The position numbers and the translations under genes are program-made. From Smallanthus sonchifolius (taxonomy: Eukaryota > Streptophyta > Magnoliopsida > Asterales > Asteraceae): a DNA stretch of 64,000 nt. The first letter of the stretch is position 1. Each line of letters opens with the position of its first letter. Shown here piece by piece: positions 21,059-32,060 of the stretch. The stretch lies in assembly GCA_023525975.1 (NCBI GenBank), contig CM042035.1, positions 30,533,001-30,597,000 of the forward strand, written 5' to 3'. The notes under the pieces were generated by a model, which saw only the letters and a program-made list of their open reading frames with translations, searched no databases and was not told the DNA's origin.

Positions 21059-24036
21059 ATGGATCTCTTATTTATAAAGAGGCACAATGTCTGTGCATTT
21101 CTTGATGCCAACGATCCTAAGAGTGTAGAGTTTGTTCCAGTCTTGACCTTTTTGGCCAACTCAAACATCAGTTTTGCCATAAGTCACAACATCCCAGTTT
21201 TTGAAACAACCATAAGGCAATTCTGGGAGTCAGCAGAGATTGTAACTATTGAGAATGTGGAGCACATCAGAGCTACTATACATGATCAAGAGATTCTATT
21301 TTCTGAAGCTACTATTAGAGATGTACTACATTTCAATGATGTCCTAGAAGCACCAACTGAATTCCCAAACTTCTATGTTAAGGAGTGCTTCAGAAGATTG
21401 GGGCATCCTGACGAGTTCAAAAGCGGTCAAATCATAAAGAATTCCTTGCCAAGTCACTGGAGGTACATAGTGCATGTGTTTATTCACTACTTATCAATCA
21501 GAAAGGGTGGCTTTGACTCCGCAAATATCACAGTGGCTTCTGCTATTTTGGGTCTAATCAAGGGCAGAAACTACAAATTTTATGGCTTGGTGTTCAAACA
21601 ACTTAAGGATAATCCGACTGGAGCTGTTAAGGAGAAATTTCTTGCATATACAAGATTCCTGCAGATCATTATCAACCACCTTCTTCCCGAGCTTCAACAA
21701 GGTGGGCATGTACTTGTTTTTGATCACATGATGGCCAAGACTCTCAGCTACATGAAGACTACAAACAAAAGAACCAATAGGGCTATTGCTAACATTCCTT
21801 GTTCGGACATGTTATTGGGGAAGAAGAAGATTTTTTCCCTGATATTGACCAAGATCTGGAGGTAGAAGACCTTTAATCAGAAGAAGAAGTAGAGGTAGAA
21901 CAAGATGAAGGGAACCAGCAAGAGGCTTATGGTGAAGCTGATATTGAAATTCCCATTGTGCAAGAAGAAGAACAACTTGTTGATGAGCCTGTGCAAGAGG
22001 CTGCCTTTGTTGAGGATGTACAAATTTCCATTGAACAAGTGGTTAATATTGAAGCGGGTATTCAAGGAGATGAGGAGGAGATTGCATAGTCAAGTGGAAC
22101 TCTGGATGCAGGGATCTACGGGTCAGACTACTACAAGTCAGACTCCGATGCTCAAACTGAACACCCTGCATCATCCTCCAATAGACAAATTGACTCAGAC
22201 TCAGACTATGAAATTGAAGAGCCTAAGGCCAAGAAAATTAAGACTGGGTTTGAAGATGTATCATCTTCCTCTGATTCAATTGTTGATACACCACAACCTC
22301 CACCTCCACCATTACCTCAGCCATCACCACAACCATCACCTCAGCCATCACCACAACCTACACCACCTCCATCTCCACAACAAGCACCCATTCCTACACC
22401 ACCACCATCACCTCAACAAGTACACATCCCTACACCACCACCATCACCTCAACATGTACACATTCATACTCCACCTACTTCACCATCTCATGAACCAACT
22501 TCATCAGTGCCAAGAGTCAAAACCTTAAGCCTTGAAGTGAAGAAACTAATGGATCATGTTAAAGAAAAGCAAACAGTAATTGAAGGTTTAAGAACTGAGC
22601 TGGATGAGTGTAAAGAAGAGGTCAAACAACTGAAGCTAGAAGTTGGGGGCTTACATACCCTACTTGAGGTCCAGCAAACTCAATTGGAAACACAAAAAAA
22701 GCTCATCTCAAGGCAACATGAAGAATTCAAAGCTTTATCTGAGATAGTTAAGCAGCTCAAGGCTTCTTTAGTAAAGCTTGTTTAGAAACAAGCTACCACA
22801 TCCACAGCTCAGGGGGAGACCACTTTGGGTGTGGAACCCTCTTCCCCTGCCTTGGTCATAAATCCTGAATATGCTATGACCGTCTTCTCTAAACCTGTTA
22901 CTAAGACAAAGGAGGCTGTGGAGGTTAAGGTTGAAGAGAAAGAGTTCTACCTCCCTCGGCAAGTGAAAGAAGAGAAGCTAGGAAGAGAGGGAAGGGAACT
23001 GAGACTGATGTTGAAACGGTGATTCTGGATGAAGAGGATGTGGCATCTAACAATTAGCTCAATGTCCTCCTAGATGAAATAGACAACTTTGGCTATAATG
23101 ATCTACATCCAGAAATCTTACCTACTGAAGAGCTAGAAACTGAAAGAGTCTGATACTTTACAGAAGAAGGAGATGAAATTCAAGCTCTATCAAATGAAAA
23201 CCAAGATGAAGAAGATGTCCAGGTGAACATCGTGAAGCCTGTTGTTACAGATGAACCAACTGCAACAGCATCTGAAGCCACGCAGGCTCTAAATCAACCT
23301 CCTATTGATCCTAACTACCCAAACCTGAAGAAACCATAGATGGGAAAGATTGTAGTAGAGGAGAGTCCACAAACCTATGAATGGATAGTTGAACACCAAG
23401 ATCTGAAGAGGCCTCCGGTTAGATAGAAATATGATCATGAGAGGAAGCTTTTCATTATCAAAAGATATAAGGGATGAGCCCAACATTTCAAGAACATGAC
23501 TGACTTCCAAATTCTTCCCTTTTATGACCTCAGAGATCTGGCCAAGCTTCCCCTTCAAAATACAGGGAAAGTGATGTTGGCCTCAGATTTTGAACATTAC
23601 CTGCACACTCAAGGCAACAATGACTTAAAGGGGATGAAGCCCAGAAAGACCAAGAAAAAGATTTCAAAGACTAGGTTTCATCCCAAGACCAAGAAGCCCT
23701 ATGTCTTCTTCAGATATAAGCCAGCTCAGACCCACAAGACCATCACTCTTCCTAAATCCGTGCCTGTTCAACTCCAAACTTTCAAAAGATGGTACTACAA
23801 TCCGAACGTTGGTAGTACTGTAAAAGAGTGTGAAGGCAAGGAAGACATGGTAATCTTTTACCCAATGGGGCTTCTGAAATTTCAACCTGGTGATCTGGAT
23901 GTGCTATTCAAGAATCACATTTAAGCTTATTGTGACGAGGATGAGGCAGATGCAAAGGCCTATCAAAGGGTTGTGTCCTTACACGTGAAGCCTACTTTTC
24001 AAAAACCAGCTGAAGGACCAACTGCTTAGTGGAGAG
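21059..24036 (+). pseudogene. Accessory (env-position) gene of element 2
   Basis: The ATG is chosen because it follows the acceptor-like TTTGCAG and because elements 3 and 4 start at the equivalent place. The N-terminal domain spans 21059 to about 21800 (about 250 aa). Its family pattern includes VLTFLANSNISFAIS, FETTIRQFWESA, ATIHDQEILFSEATIRDVL, ECFRRLG, WRYIVHVFIHYLSIRKGG and FLAYTRFLQIIINHLLP. A frameshift near 21815 leads into an acidic linker, a Pro-rich repeat region (about 22280-22500, PSPQ repeats) and a coiled coil (22510-22785). After further stops and shifts, the C-terminal domain is at 23496-23924 (FEHYLHT, FKRWYYN, GDLDVLFKNHI). I recall related Asteraceae proteins annotated as 'synaptobrevin, longin-like', a label I do not trust. 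The function is unknown. Confidence 0.6.
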
Positions 24037-24060
24037 TTGAAGACATTGATGCAACAGCTT

Positions 24061-24070
24061 AGGAGGAGAT
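24061..24070 (+). other. Polypurine tract of element 2
   Basis: AGGAGGAGAT immediately precedes the LTR start TGTAGGGTC. Confidence 0.75.
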
Positions 24071-24632
24071 TGTAGGGTCATGTATTTTATAAGCTGATAG
24101 CATCGTTGTATTTTGGACAAGTTTATTTTAGCTTAGTTTCTACAGTTTAATTTCAGTATTGTAATTTCAGTATTGTAACTTTCTGTTTTTAGTCTAAGTC
24201 TGGGCCATCGAAACTAATTAGTTTCGATTGAGATTTGTTCAATCAAAACTAGTAGTTTCGATAGATTGTAGTTTCGACAGGTTTGTCTATCACTTATAAA
24301 TGTTCAACCGAAACTAGTAGTTTCGGTAGATATAGTTTTGATACCTGTCAATTACTATAAATAGCCTAGTTTGAGAATGTTTAGGGTGTGAGTAATGGCT
24401 GTAACCTTGAACCTTTCTCTTTCACAAGTTTTCTGAATCAATACACATTTGTAGTTGTTTTATGTTGTTGTTCTTATAATTTCATATCTGTTTGTGTTGA
24501 TTTCTGAGCGTGGTTAGCTTGTTAGCTTCACCAATTCTGATTCTACCTTCTGTTTCATCACCATACACAGTTTCCGCCTGTGTGTGTGTAATTGATCATC
24601 TGAGTGATTTTCGAGTGAAATCAGGACCTACA
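24071..24632 (+). repeat. 3' LTR of element 2
   Basis: 562 bp with inverted ends TGTAGG...CCTACA. It contains TCGAAACTA..TAGTTTCGA palindromes at about 24207-24230, 24241-24263 and 24306-24330, upstream of TATAAATAG at 24356. The same word is found upstream of and within the putative intron of this element's accessory gene. Confidence 0.82.
24356..24364 (+). promoter_or_regulatory. TATA box in element 2 LTR
   Basis: TATAAATAG, about 25 bp downstream of the last TCGAAACTAGTAGTTTCGG-type palindrome. Confidence 0.65.
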
Positions 24633-24710
24633 CATTTTAAAATTTTAAAACCTGATCTCGTGAAACCACAATCTCTAAATATTATTATATAATATTTAAC
24701 TATATCAAAC

Positions 24711-26205
24711 ATGACACGTTACCGAGCAAAGGAGGGAAGCCCAAGAAAAAGAATTAAAAAAGTGGAAAAAAAGGTTCCTTTGCGGTACGTGAAATAGAAT
24801 GCCATCTCCCGTGGTACGCGAGGAAAGCTAAATGGGCGCCCGACTGCTTTGTCTCTCTCCGTACGTGAGAGACCCATGAACCTTCTTCGTGATATGCGGG
24901 GGCTTAAGAAAATCGCAAAAAGCCGTAATCGGCCATTAAATCAAATTGTATTGCCATTATGTTGAGCGGTTCAATTTCCATCCGTCTGTAGAGGTGCTTT
25001 GGGCGATCTTGGTGCTCGAAAGCGGATTCAAGTGCAAATTTGAAGACTTTGGATTCGGGTTCGTTGTATTAGCGTATTCGGTTTTAAAGTTTGAGTCTTT
25101 CTTCTTGAATTCTTTGATTTATCCGATGTTTTACTCTTATTACTTCTGTTTGGATGTTTTAAGTATGATTCTAGCCTAAACTTAGTATACTTCCTAGGTC
25201 ACATGATGAATACTTTGTTAAAAGCTTTGATTTTTATTCGATTTTGGATTCGTTGAATGGGTTAATGATTTTGTAAGGATCTTGAGTTGATATTTATGAT
25301 GACTACTACATGCTTTGAATCTGATCTATGTTTGATTTCAAATCTGTATGTTAATTATGGATGTCTTCCAGTTTGATTAGCGTATCTTGACAATAGACTT
25401 TAGGTTTATGGTTGTTTGTATGGTTTGCTAGACGTAGTGACCCATAGGGATTGTGATTGACTGTTAATTAGATCTGAGTGTGTACCTTATCTCAATATAC
25501 CCAAAAAGTGAGAGATAGTCAGGTTAGTCTTCGTATTAGGTGTCCAGTTGTCAACGCTCTGAAAGGAGGTTTTCCTAGGTCCTTAGTATTTATTGCTATT
25601 CCGAGTCATAGTTGTTATATTGAGATTACCCCGTGCATCCTAGATGTATTGTGGACAGTGAGACCGAGTGGTGATCTGTCTGTTGGGTACATTATCATTG
25701 TTTTAGAGACCGAAAGGTAATCCGACCATTTGGTGAGTTTAGTACATCTGTAGGTTCCTTAGTAGGTGACACCCTGAGAATGATTAGGGATCTGCTAGGT
25801 AGTCTAGAGTTGTTATCCGTAGAAACCTACATCCATCATTGTTTCCATAACTGGTAGATGTCTTTGCTTTGCAAGTAGGATTCTGACCTAGGTGGTATTC
25901 TTCCCATCTCTGATATTCTCCTTAGTACCTTGTCTTGATAGCTAGAGTCGACCATGTTTCCTACATTATTTGTTTAATAAATAGTGTAGTAAACCCCCCC
26001 AATTAATCATTCATATTTCATGTCAGAGTAATATAGTTATAGTAGTGTCTCTAGGGTTCGATAACTCGGTTTACCATTGAGCTATGCTACACTCAATAGG
26101 TACACTTTCCTGTCAGTGCGGTTTAGTTCGAATGTACTCCATTTATTACTTAGTAGTCTAGGTTAAGTTTAGTTGTTAATTTTATAGATCGTCTGGACGA
26201 CATCA
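24711..26205 (+). repeat. Probable 5' LTR of the Athila-like element
   Basis: About 1.5 kb between the end of element 2 (24632) and the primer site. The probable start is TGACACG and the end GACATCA. No second copy is present for comparison, so both ends are uncertain. The first 200 bp hold CGGTACGTGA / GGTACGCGAGG words (about 24783-24870). I see no coding sequence. Confidence 0.45.
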
Positions 26206-26211
26206 AGTTTT

Positions 26212-26229
26212 TGGCTCCGTTGCCGAGGA
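26212..26229 (+). other. Primer binding site, tRNA-Asp type (Athila-like element)
   Basis: TGGCTCCGTTGCCGAGGA differs at two positions from the usual Athila tRNA-Asp-complementary site TGGCGCCGTTGCCGGGGA. Confidence 0.75.
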
Positions 26230-26407
26230 CACTTGGCAATAGCAATATTAATTTGACTAGTTCTTTGTTTGATTTTTGGGTTAATTTTCTATAATCTTGA
26301 GTCTTGTCTTGTGTGTCTGTCCTACTTGCTATCTGAGTGTTTAACATAGGATCAAGTCCTTCTGTTTTTGAGTCTTTATTTATTTCTTTTAATTTTTATG
26401 TCAGTTT

Positions 26408-27536
26408 ATGCAAAGTACTCGTTCGCAGGGATCACCCGAATATTCAGCTTTCTTAGAGCCCAAGCGAGAGCTACACGAGCGCACCCGCGACTTCCTGGAG
26501 CATTTGAAGACGTTATACAAAAACCGGGTATGTCCTATTAGCCCAATTCATTTTCCAAAAATTGGCGACGCTGACCCACCAACGAGGCCTACCGTGCACT
26601 AGAGGGATAGTGATGGGGTCAAAGGGGCGAGATCTTCGATCACACGCCCCGATGTTCCTAATACCAATACTTTACAGATCCCATCACATGTCATGTGTAC
26701 GATCACTCATGCTAGTTAGTTCCATGGCCTTGGAGATGAGGATGCATCCGTACATCCTTCCCGCTTCGTGCGTATATTTGATACCTTCAATATCACGGGT
26801 GTATCTAAGGATGTTATCTACCTGCGTCTCTTTCCATTCTCGCTCTCTGGGCATGCATCTACTTGGCTTGACATCCTCCCTGACAATTTTATCACCACTT
26901 GGAGGATCTTTAAGCCAAGTTTTACAAAAATTACTATCCACCTTCCATGGCCGCTCACCTAAGGCATCAAATCCATTCCTTCCGGATAGACCCCGACGAG
27001 CCTTATCACATGGCCTGGGAGTGGTTCAACGCACTGTTGAGCCGATGTCCCAGCATGGTCTTTCAGACTGGGCGATTATAGAGAAGTTCTATAATGGCCA
27101 TACCTTCGAGAAGAAGCAAATGTTTAACACATCTACGGGAGGCCATATCATGGATAAACTAGAGCCAGCTGAATGCGAGGAAATGTTTGAGAGCTTCGCT
27201 CTTACTGAAAACCAGCGGCCATCTACTAGGACTTCCATTCCTAGTGCTAGGACATCCACCTCTTCTCCCAGAGGTGTGCATCAGGTCACTCCTGATACTA
27301 GCATGGCTACTGCACTCACAGCAATGGCTAATGAATTAAAGGAGTTGAATCTTAGTGCTCAACGGTGTGAGATGTGTAGAGGAGTCCACGATGCAAGAGA
27401 TTACCCCGTCAATCAACATGAGCAGGTGAGCTTTGCGGGCAACCAGAACCGAGGTTACAACCATTACAACAACACTTACAGTTCAGGATGGAGATCTGGG
27501 AATTACCCACCTGGGTTTACTGCCTGCCAACCTTAG
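26408..27536 (+). pseudogene. Athila-like gag
   Basis: The family is recognised from FDTFNITGVSKDVIYLRLFPFSLSGHASTWLDILP and ITTWRIFKPSF (26768-26940), the capsid core shared by Athila/Tat/Ogre gag, and from IIEKFYNGHTFEKKQMFN and GGHIMDKLEPAECEEMFES downstream. A single zinc-knuckle-like motif, CEMCRGVHDARDYP, lies near 27370-27405 with the final cysteine replaced by tyrosine. Coding phase switches at least twice (26408 frame, 26768 frame, 26562 frame), with several stops, so the copy is inactive. It would have formed the particle shell. The start at 26408 is the first Met of the 5' open segment. Confidence 0.72.
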
Positions 27537-27725
27537 AAAGCTGGAGGAGAAGCTGGACCAAGTGGGCGAAGAAACATTGATACAAAGCGGATTGAGGATA
27601 TGTTGGAGAATCAGACACAGATGCTTGTTCACTTGGTCCAGAAGGACAAAGAGTCTTAGCAGGGACTGGATGCTCATGATACCCTTCTGAAGAATCAACA
27701 TTCGGCATTCCAGGATCTGCAGCGC

Positions 27726-28741
27726 ATGGTAGGAGACATCGCGAAGAGCTTGAAGGACATACAGGGAGGTCCGTCTTCAGGCTCCAATGCTATAGTGATG
27801 GTCGTGTCCACGATGAGTCGAAGAGAGGAAAAGAGGGTAGAGCCACTGGTAGAAGAGGAAGAGCCGGTGGATGAAGAGAAAGTAGTAGAGAAGCCTGCCG
27901 AGAAGGCAGAGAAAAAGAAGAAGGGGGTGGAGATGAAGACCCCCGAGATTGACTTGAATCGTATTCCCAATCCAGCTCGCTTGCTGCCTCATAAGTATGC
28001 TAGGGAATACGGTCACTTCCTTAATATCTTTAAACATATCAAAGTCAATCTCCCATTCATAGAGGTCCTCCAGCATATGCCAAAGTATGGCAAGTTCTTG
28101 AAAGATCTTCTTTCTAGTAAGAAAAATCTAGAGGAGGTCTCTAAAGTCTCACTAAGTGAGCGATGCTCTCCAGTGGTGCAGAACAAACTACCAGAGAAAC
28201 TGGCAGATCCGTTACATTTCACGATCCCGTGTCTGCTAGGCGGTTTGCCTCTAAACCAAGCGTTGGACGACATAGGTTCTAGCATCAATTTGATGACATA
28301 TTCTATCTATAAGAAGCTGGACTTAGGAGAGCCAAGGCCGACGTGCATGAGCATATCCTTGGCTGACCGTTCAGTCAAGCATCCACGGGGAATTATGGAA
28401 AACCTTTTAGTAAAAGTTGACAAATTTGTCTTCCCCGTGGATTTCGTTATTCTGGACATGGATGCGGATGATAGAGTCCCACTCATCGTAGGCCATTATT
28501 GCGCACCGCTAAGGCATTGATCGATGTCTTTGACGGAAAGCTCACACTTCTTGTAGGGGATGAGATGGTTACCTTTGATGTTGCAAGGTCCGTGAAGGGG
28601 GTTATTGAACAGAGCCAATCCGTGTGCCTGATTGATGCCTTCACGGATGAACATCGGGACTCTGATTCATGTGAGATAGAAGTCGATGAACATGCCCCTG
28701 ACTTCGGGATGTTATCTGATTGGGCGGTAGAGTTAGAATAA
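27726..28741 (+). pseudogene. Gag-protease region of the Athila-like element
   Basis: A Glu/Lys-rich linker (27830-27950) is followed by NPARLLPHKYAREYGHFLNIFKHIKVNLPFIEVLQHMPKYGKFLKDLLSSKK, recognisable as the conserved region before Athila protease (shown here in order, positions about 27965-28110). The protease-like domain has LDDIGSSINLMTYSIYKKL, where a D-I-G triplet stands for the usual D-L-G, then VDKFVFPVDFVILDMD and VPLIVG. A frame change near 28490 leads to TAKALIDVFDGKLTLLVGDEMVTFDV, the usual continuation. In autonomous Athila elements RT follows; here the frame ends at 28741 and no RT motif appears. Confidence 0.72.
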
Positions 28742-28837
28742 TTGTTAGATGAGCCGGACCAGTCCGGCGATGAGGTGCCCAGTGATCTGTAGAAGATGAT
28801 GGCAGTGCTGGAGGAGATGTAATGGCAAACCCAAAGT

Positions 28838-29293
28838 GTGGGGATGACTGAGGAGAGTGTAAAGGATCTTGAAGATCCTGGTGAGGCTCTAGATGTCACA
28901 TCTTTAGCAAATCCCATTCCTGAACCTTTGCCCATCACTATTGTACATTCTGAGGGGAGAAGTGTTAATCTGACTCCTAGGTTTAGAGCCCCTAGATCTA
29001 GGCCACCCCGTAAGAGAACTCGTGTGTTGAGATATGTATGTGATTTAGGCAGAATGCAAACCCCAAGTGTGGGGACGTTTAGGGGGAATAAACTACTAGG
29101 GTATTTGAACCGTGTTATCTTCGGACCTGGTAGGTTTAAGCTATGGCGGAATGACTTAATTGATAAGTGTGATAGAGTTTCAATGCTTGTGAGTGGTATT
29201 TGTGTGATGTTGTTGTGGAAAGCCGGTTTACTGCATAGAATGAAGGCGGTTCCGGTTAGAATCAAAGAAAAGCCTCCTGATAGGCTTGTTTGA
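28838..29293 (+). pseudogene. Short ORF downstream of the Athila-like protease
   Basis: 151 codons, starting MGMTEESVKDLEDPGEALDV. An Arg/Pro-rich middle (TPRFRAPRSRPPRKRTRVLRYV) is followed by a moderately hydrophobic stretch, VSMLVSGICVMLLWKAGLL. I do not recognise it. It could be the remnant of the post-pol ORF that some Athila elements carry in env position, or non-coding sequence open by chance. The phrase CCAAGTGTGGGGA, typical of Athila 3' non-coding DNA, lies inside it at about 29063, which weakens the coding interpretation. Confidence 0.3.
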
Positions 29294-31373
29294 GTCTCAG
29301 GCAAGTGCCCGAGATGCATAGTTTGTATAATTTCCTTGGTCTATGTACGTGTAAATTTTGTGTTTTCAGTATGTGTGTTTCGTTTGTGTGTGTCTTGTAG
29401 GGATTCGCGCATGATTCGGTGAGGAAAATCATTAGGAACGAAGTTCCAGGTATTTTTACATTTTTTATAGTTGGAACAGGTTTTTAAGAAATTTGGTTGA
29501 AAAAGTTTTCATGGGTCAAAAATTTTCTAACTACAAAAACCCTGTTACTTTCTGTTACCATCAGTCCCTCGCTGTACGCGACATCCATAAGCTCATCCTT
29601 CACGGTACGTGAAGGACAAAGGTTTGACACCGGCTTAAAAACTGCCTCCTCGCGGTACGTGAGGAGTGCTGCCCTATGTTCCGCGGTACGCGAGGGATGT
29701 CTGGTTTTGGCCTTTTTCCTTTGTTTCCCGTGGTTACCCACATCCATTTCCATCCATCTACCATATGATGAATCATCATCCACTATCATACCATTATCAT
29801 CATCATACCATAACAATCACCATCATCATCCATGTCATTCACCATGGGAAATTAAGAACCGTTCATAACCGATGGTCCACCTTGTTGTGGCTTTCATGTC
29901 TATGTGTTTGTCACGCATTAGGTACGCTTCCCTCTATTCTATCCAGAGTGTTAGTGAGTTAGTCGAGTCTTTATTTTGTATTTGAGTCAGTTTATTGATA
30001 CGGGTTTGTTGTGAGGTTTATTTTGCAGGTTTTATCATCCCGTCCGTACTCAATCTCCATTCGGGCGGGGTTGATCATAACTTATACAAATTTTGTAGAG
30101 GCAACCCAGTAGATTGTGCAACCGTGACCGAAATGCTATACGGTGCACACGTGGTAGAGCAATAGCTGGATACTTCAGTGCATATCAGGACCAGCTAAGT
30201 CTTCCTAGTTTATTTTTACATTTTTTATTTATAGTTGTTTCATGCTTCACATTGTGGACAATGTGTGTTTCAAGTGTGGGGATGGGAGACTTCGTAGAGT
30301 CTAGTTTTCTAGGTTTGTTTCTTTATAAAAATCCAAAAATACAAAAAATTTGAAAAAATGTCCCTTGAAAACATAAGTTTTGCATCATAAATGGAAAATG
30401 ATAGTACAACTGGATCTAGTTGTTGGGTTTAAAAAGAAAAGAAATGATAGAAAACGCGTCTAATTAGTGATGTTTTGGTAAACCCAGCCATCTTGAAGAG
30501 CTTAAATAGTCTGTGAGTGTTACTTGGGATTACTCACGTAATTAAATCATGAAATATTGTGGGTACTCATCTTAGGGTAAACGGTAATACTGAAACTGTC
30601 AACATAGGGTGATAGGTAAGCTAATATTTAGAGGTTTTGAAATTTCTTGGTACACCACTCTTTTTTTATGAAAATAAATCCGAGTTTGGTGGCACCCGCA
30701 TCAATAATCCATCTAATAATGAATGTAATTAATCAATTGAAAACTTGAGTTTTGACCTATGTGCTACCCTCCTGGATAGTGACTTGGTTGATACACCCAT
30801 GGGTTGGGACTTGAGTGATCAATATTTGGATAAATAAGATTTGATTTATGTGTTACCCACGGGGAAAGTGACTCGGTGGATACGCCTCTAAGTTAGATTC
30901 TTATGTGCTTAATTGATAAAACTGCATCCTATGTGCTATCTTCTGGGATGGTGACCTGGGAGACGCACCACTAGGTGAGGTTGATTCATACATTTAATCA
31001 TACTCATTCCATTCATTCCATATATCACTTTAATTTCTAAAACATGTAAATCTTAGTTTAACGTGGTGGGAAAATCTATATGGTTTAACCCACGCCTAGA
31101 TATGACCGTGAGACGGGATTAGGTAGAGCTATAACTTTTAAGTGTGAGTCACATAGATTGATTGATAAGTTGTATAAATTTGAATTAGAACACATCACGG
31201 GGGCTTAGTAGTTTGTGGTTGGTTTTAATCGGACAATATTAATGATTATTGTTTTTTAACGCGTGAGTATGTTTGTCCTAATTGAAAATTGATGAATGTT
31301 AAGTTAGATCCCAGTTATGATTCCATTGCAGATTTTTTCGGGGACAAAAAAAGGTTATGTGTGGGGATGTTTG
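29294..31373 (+). other. Non-coding 3' part of the Athila-like element
   Basis: No convincing ORF. It contains a second cluster of CGGTACGTGAGG / GGTACGCGAGG words (about 29570-29695) like those in the LTR, and repeated GTGTGGGGATG phrases (about 30280 and 31360) of Athila 3' sequence. Periodic near-repeats at about 30760-30985 share CTATGTGCTA and GTGAC..GG phrases, three times. Confidence 0.5.
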
Positions 31374-32044
31374 TGTTGGGAATCATGGTACCAGTTTTAA
31401 CTTTTAAAACAATAATTATTTAAACCTTTTAAATAAATAAATCAGATATATTTTAGCGGAAGCGATTTATTAATACCATTACCAGATCAGATCTGGATTC
31501 CTTTCAGTGATCCGATTACACGTGTATAAACAATATTAAATAACCTGTAGAAGCATGTTTTGTAACTATAGATTAAATTCTATGTATCGGTGTACGTGGC
31601 TAGTACGTAGGAGGGTGTTCCTGAGTACTTAGCCCGCACACCAGTTTGGTCCTGCGTACTTGTCAAGTATGCATGACCAAACCATGCGTACTTAGTAAGT
31701 ACGCAAGGCTTTTGCCTTGCTACTTGTCAAGTATGCAGGTAGTGTTCCTTCCCCTATAAATAGAAGACTTGTCATCATTTGTAGGTGGAACTCTGGAACA
31801 AGTTGAGAGATGTCCGGGTCGGGAAGAGCTCTCGCGACCCCTGGACCGTGAGCTTAGATGAGACATGTGTGCTCCTTCGGTATGTAGTCTGTAATACGGG
31901 ATGACTTCTATGTTATGGATTACGTGTCGTTTCATTATTTGCTGTCTTTGTTCTTGTTTATCTGCTTCGTTCTCTTTGTTCCCACACAAATCACAGAACA
32001 GGTCCGTGTAAATCCGCTGCGCGACGAGGCTCCCAGGACCTATA
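31374..32044 (+). repeat. 5' LTR of a plus-strand copia element (GCGTAC family)
   Basis: Starts TGTTGGGAATCATGG and ends CCTATA, two bases before a perfect tRNA-Met primer site. 671 bp. GCGTACTT..AAGTACGC-type words at about 31650-31740 lie upstream of TATAAATAG at 31755. The 3' two-thirds is homologous in reverse to the LTR at 32519-33711. Confidence 0.8.
31755..31763 (+). promoter_or_regulatory. TATA box in the plus-strand GCGTAC-family LTR
   Basis: TATAAATAG, about 15 bp after the last GCGTAC-type word. Confidence 0.65.
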
Positions 32045-32046
32045 AG

Positions 32047-32060
32047 TGGTATCAGAGCCT
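32047..32060 (+). other. Primer binding site (tRNA-Met type)
   Basis: TGGTATCAGAGCCT directly after LTR end plus AG. Confidence 0.88.

Larger units (their letters stand above)
11345..24632 (+). mobile_element. Element 2: SIRE-like Ty1/copia element with post-pol accessory gene
   Basis: Order: gag (5' end lost to the left through the element 1 insertion), protease, integrase, RT, RNase H, about 2.5 kb spacer, accessory gene, polypurine tract, 3' LTR. Integrase before RT identifies Ty1/copia. The RT/RNase H style (YRSMIGSLMYLTASRP, NPVQHSKTKHIEI) and the extra gene after pol suggest the SIRE/Maximus lineage. It is interrupted by a solo gypsy LTR in the integrase and a reversed solo copia LTR in the spacer. 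Removing both restores continuous reading or spacing. Confidence 0.8.
24710..31373 (+). mobile_element. Athila-like Ty3/gypsy element lacking RT and integrase
   Basis: A tRNA-Asp-type primer site at 26212 places the 5' LTR end near 26205. Downstream are an Athila/Tat-style gag and aspartic protease (26408-28741), then a short ORF and about 2 kb of non-coding DNA with GTGTGGGGA runs typical of Athila 3' regions. No RT, RNase H or integrase motif is found in the 6.6 kb. The 3' LTR is not recognised. A copia LTR begins at 31374, so the rest may be displaced or lost. The start at 24710 is approximate. Confidence 0.65.

Noticed and set aside
29484..29868. Overlapping ORFs of 110 and 123 residues on opposite strands
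   Set aside because: They lie in the word-rich 3' non-coding region of the Athila-like element and have no domain features.
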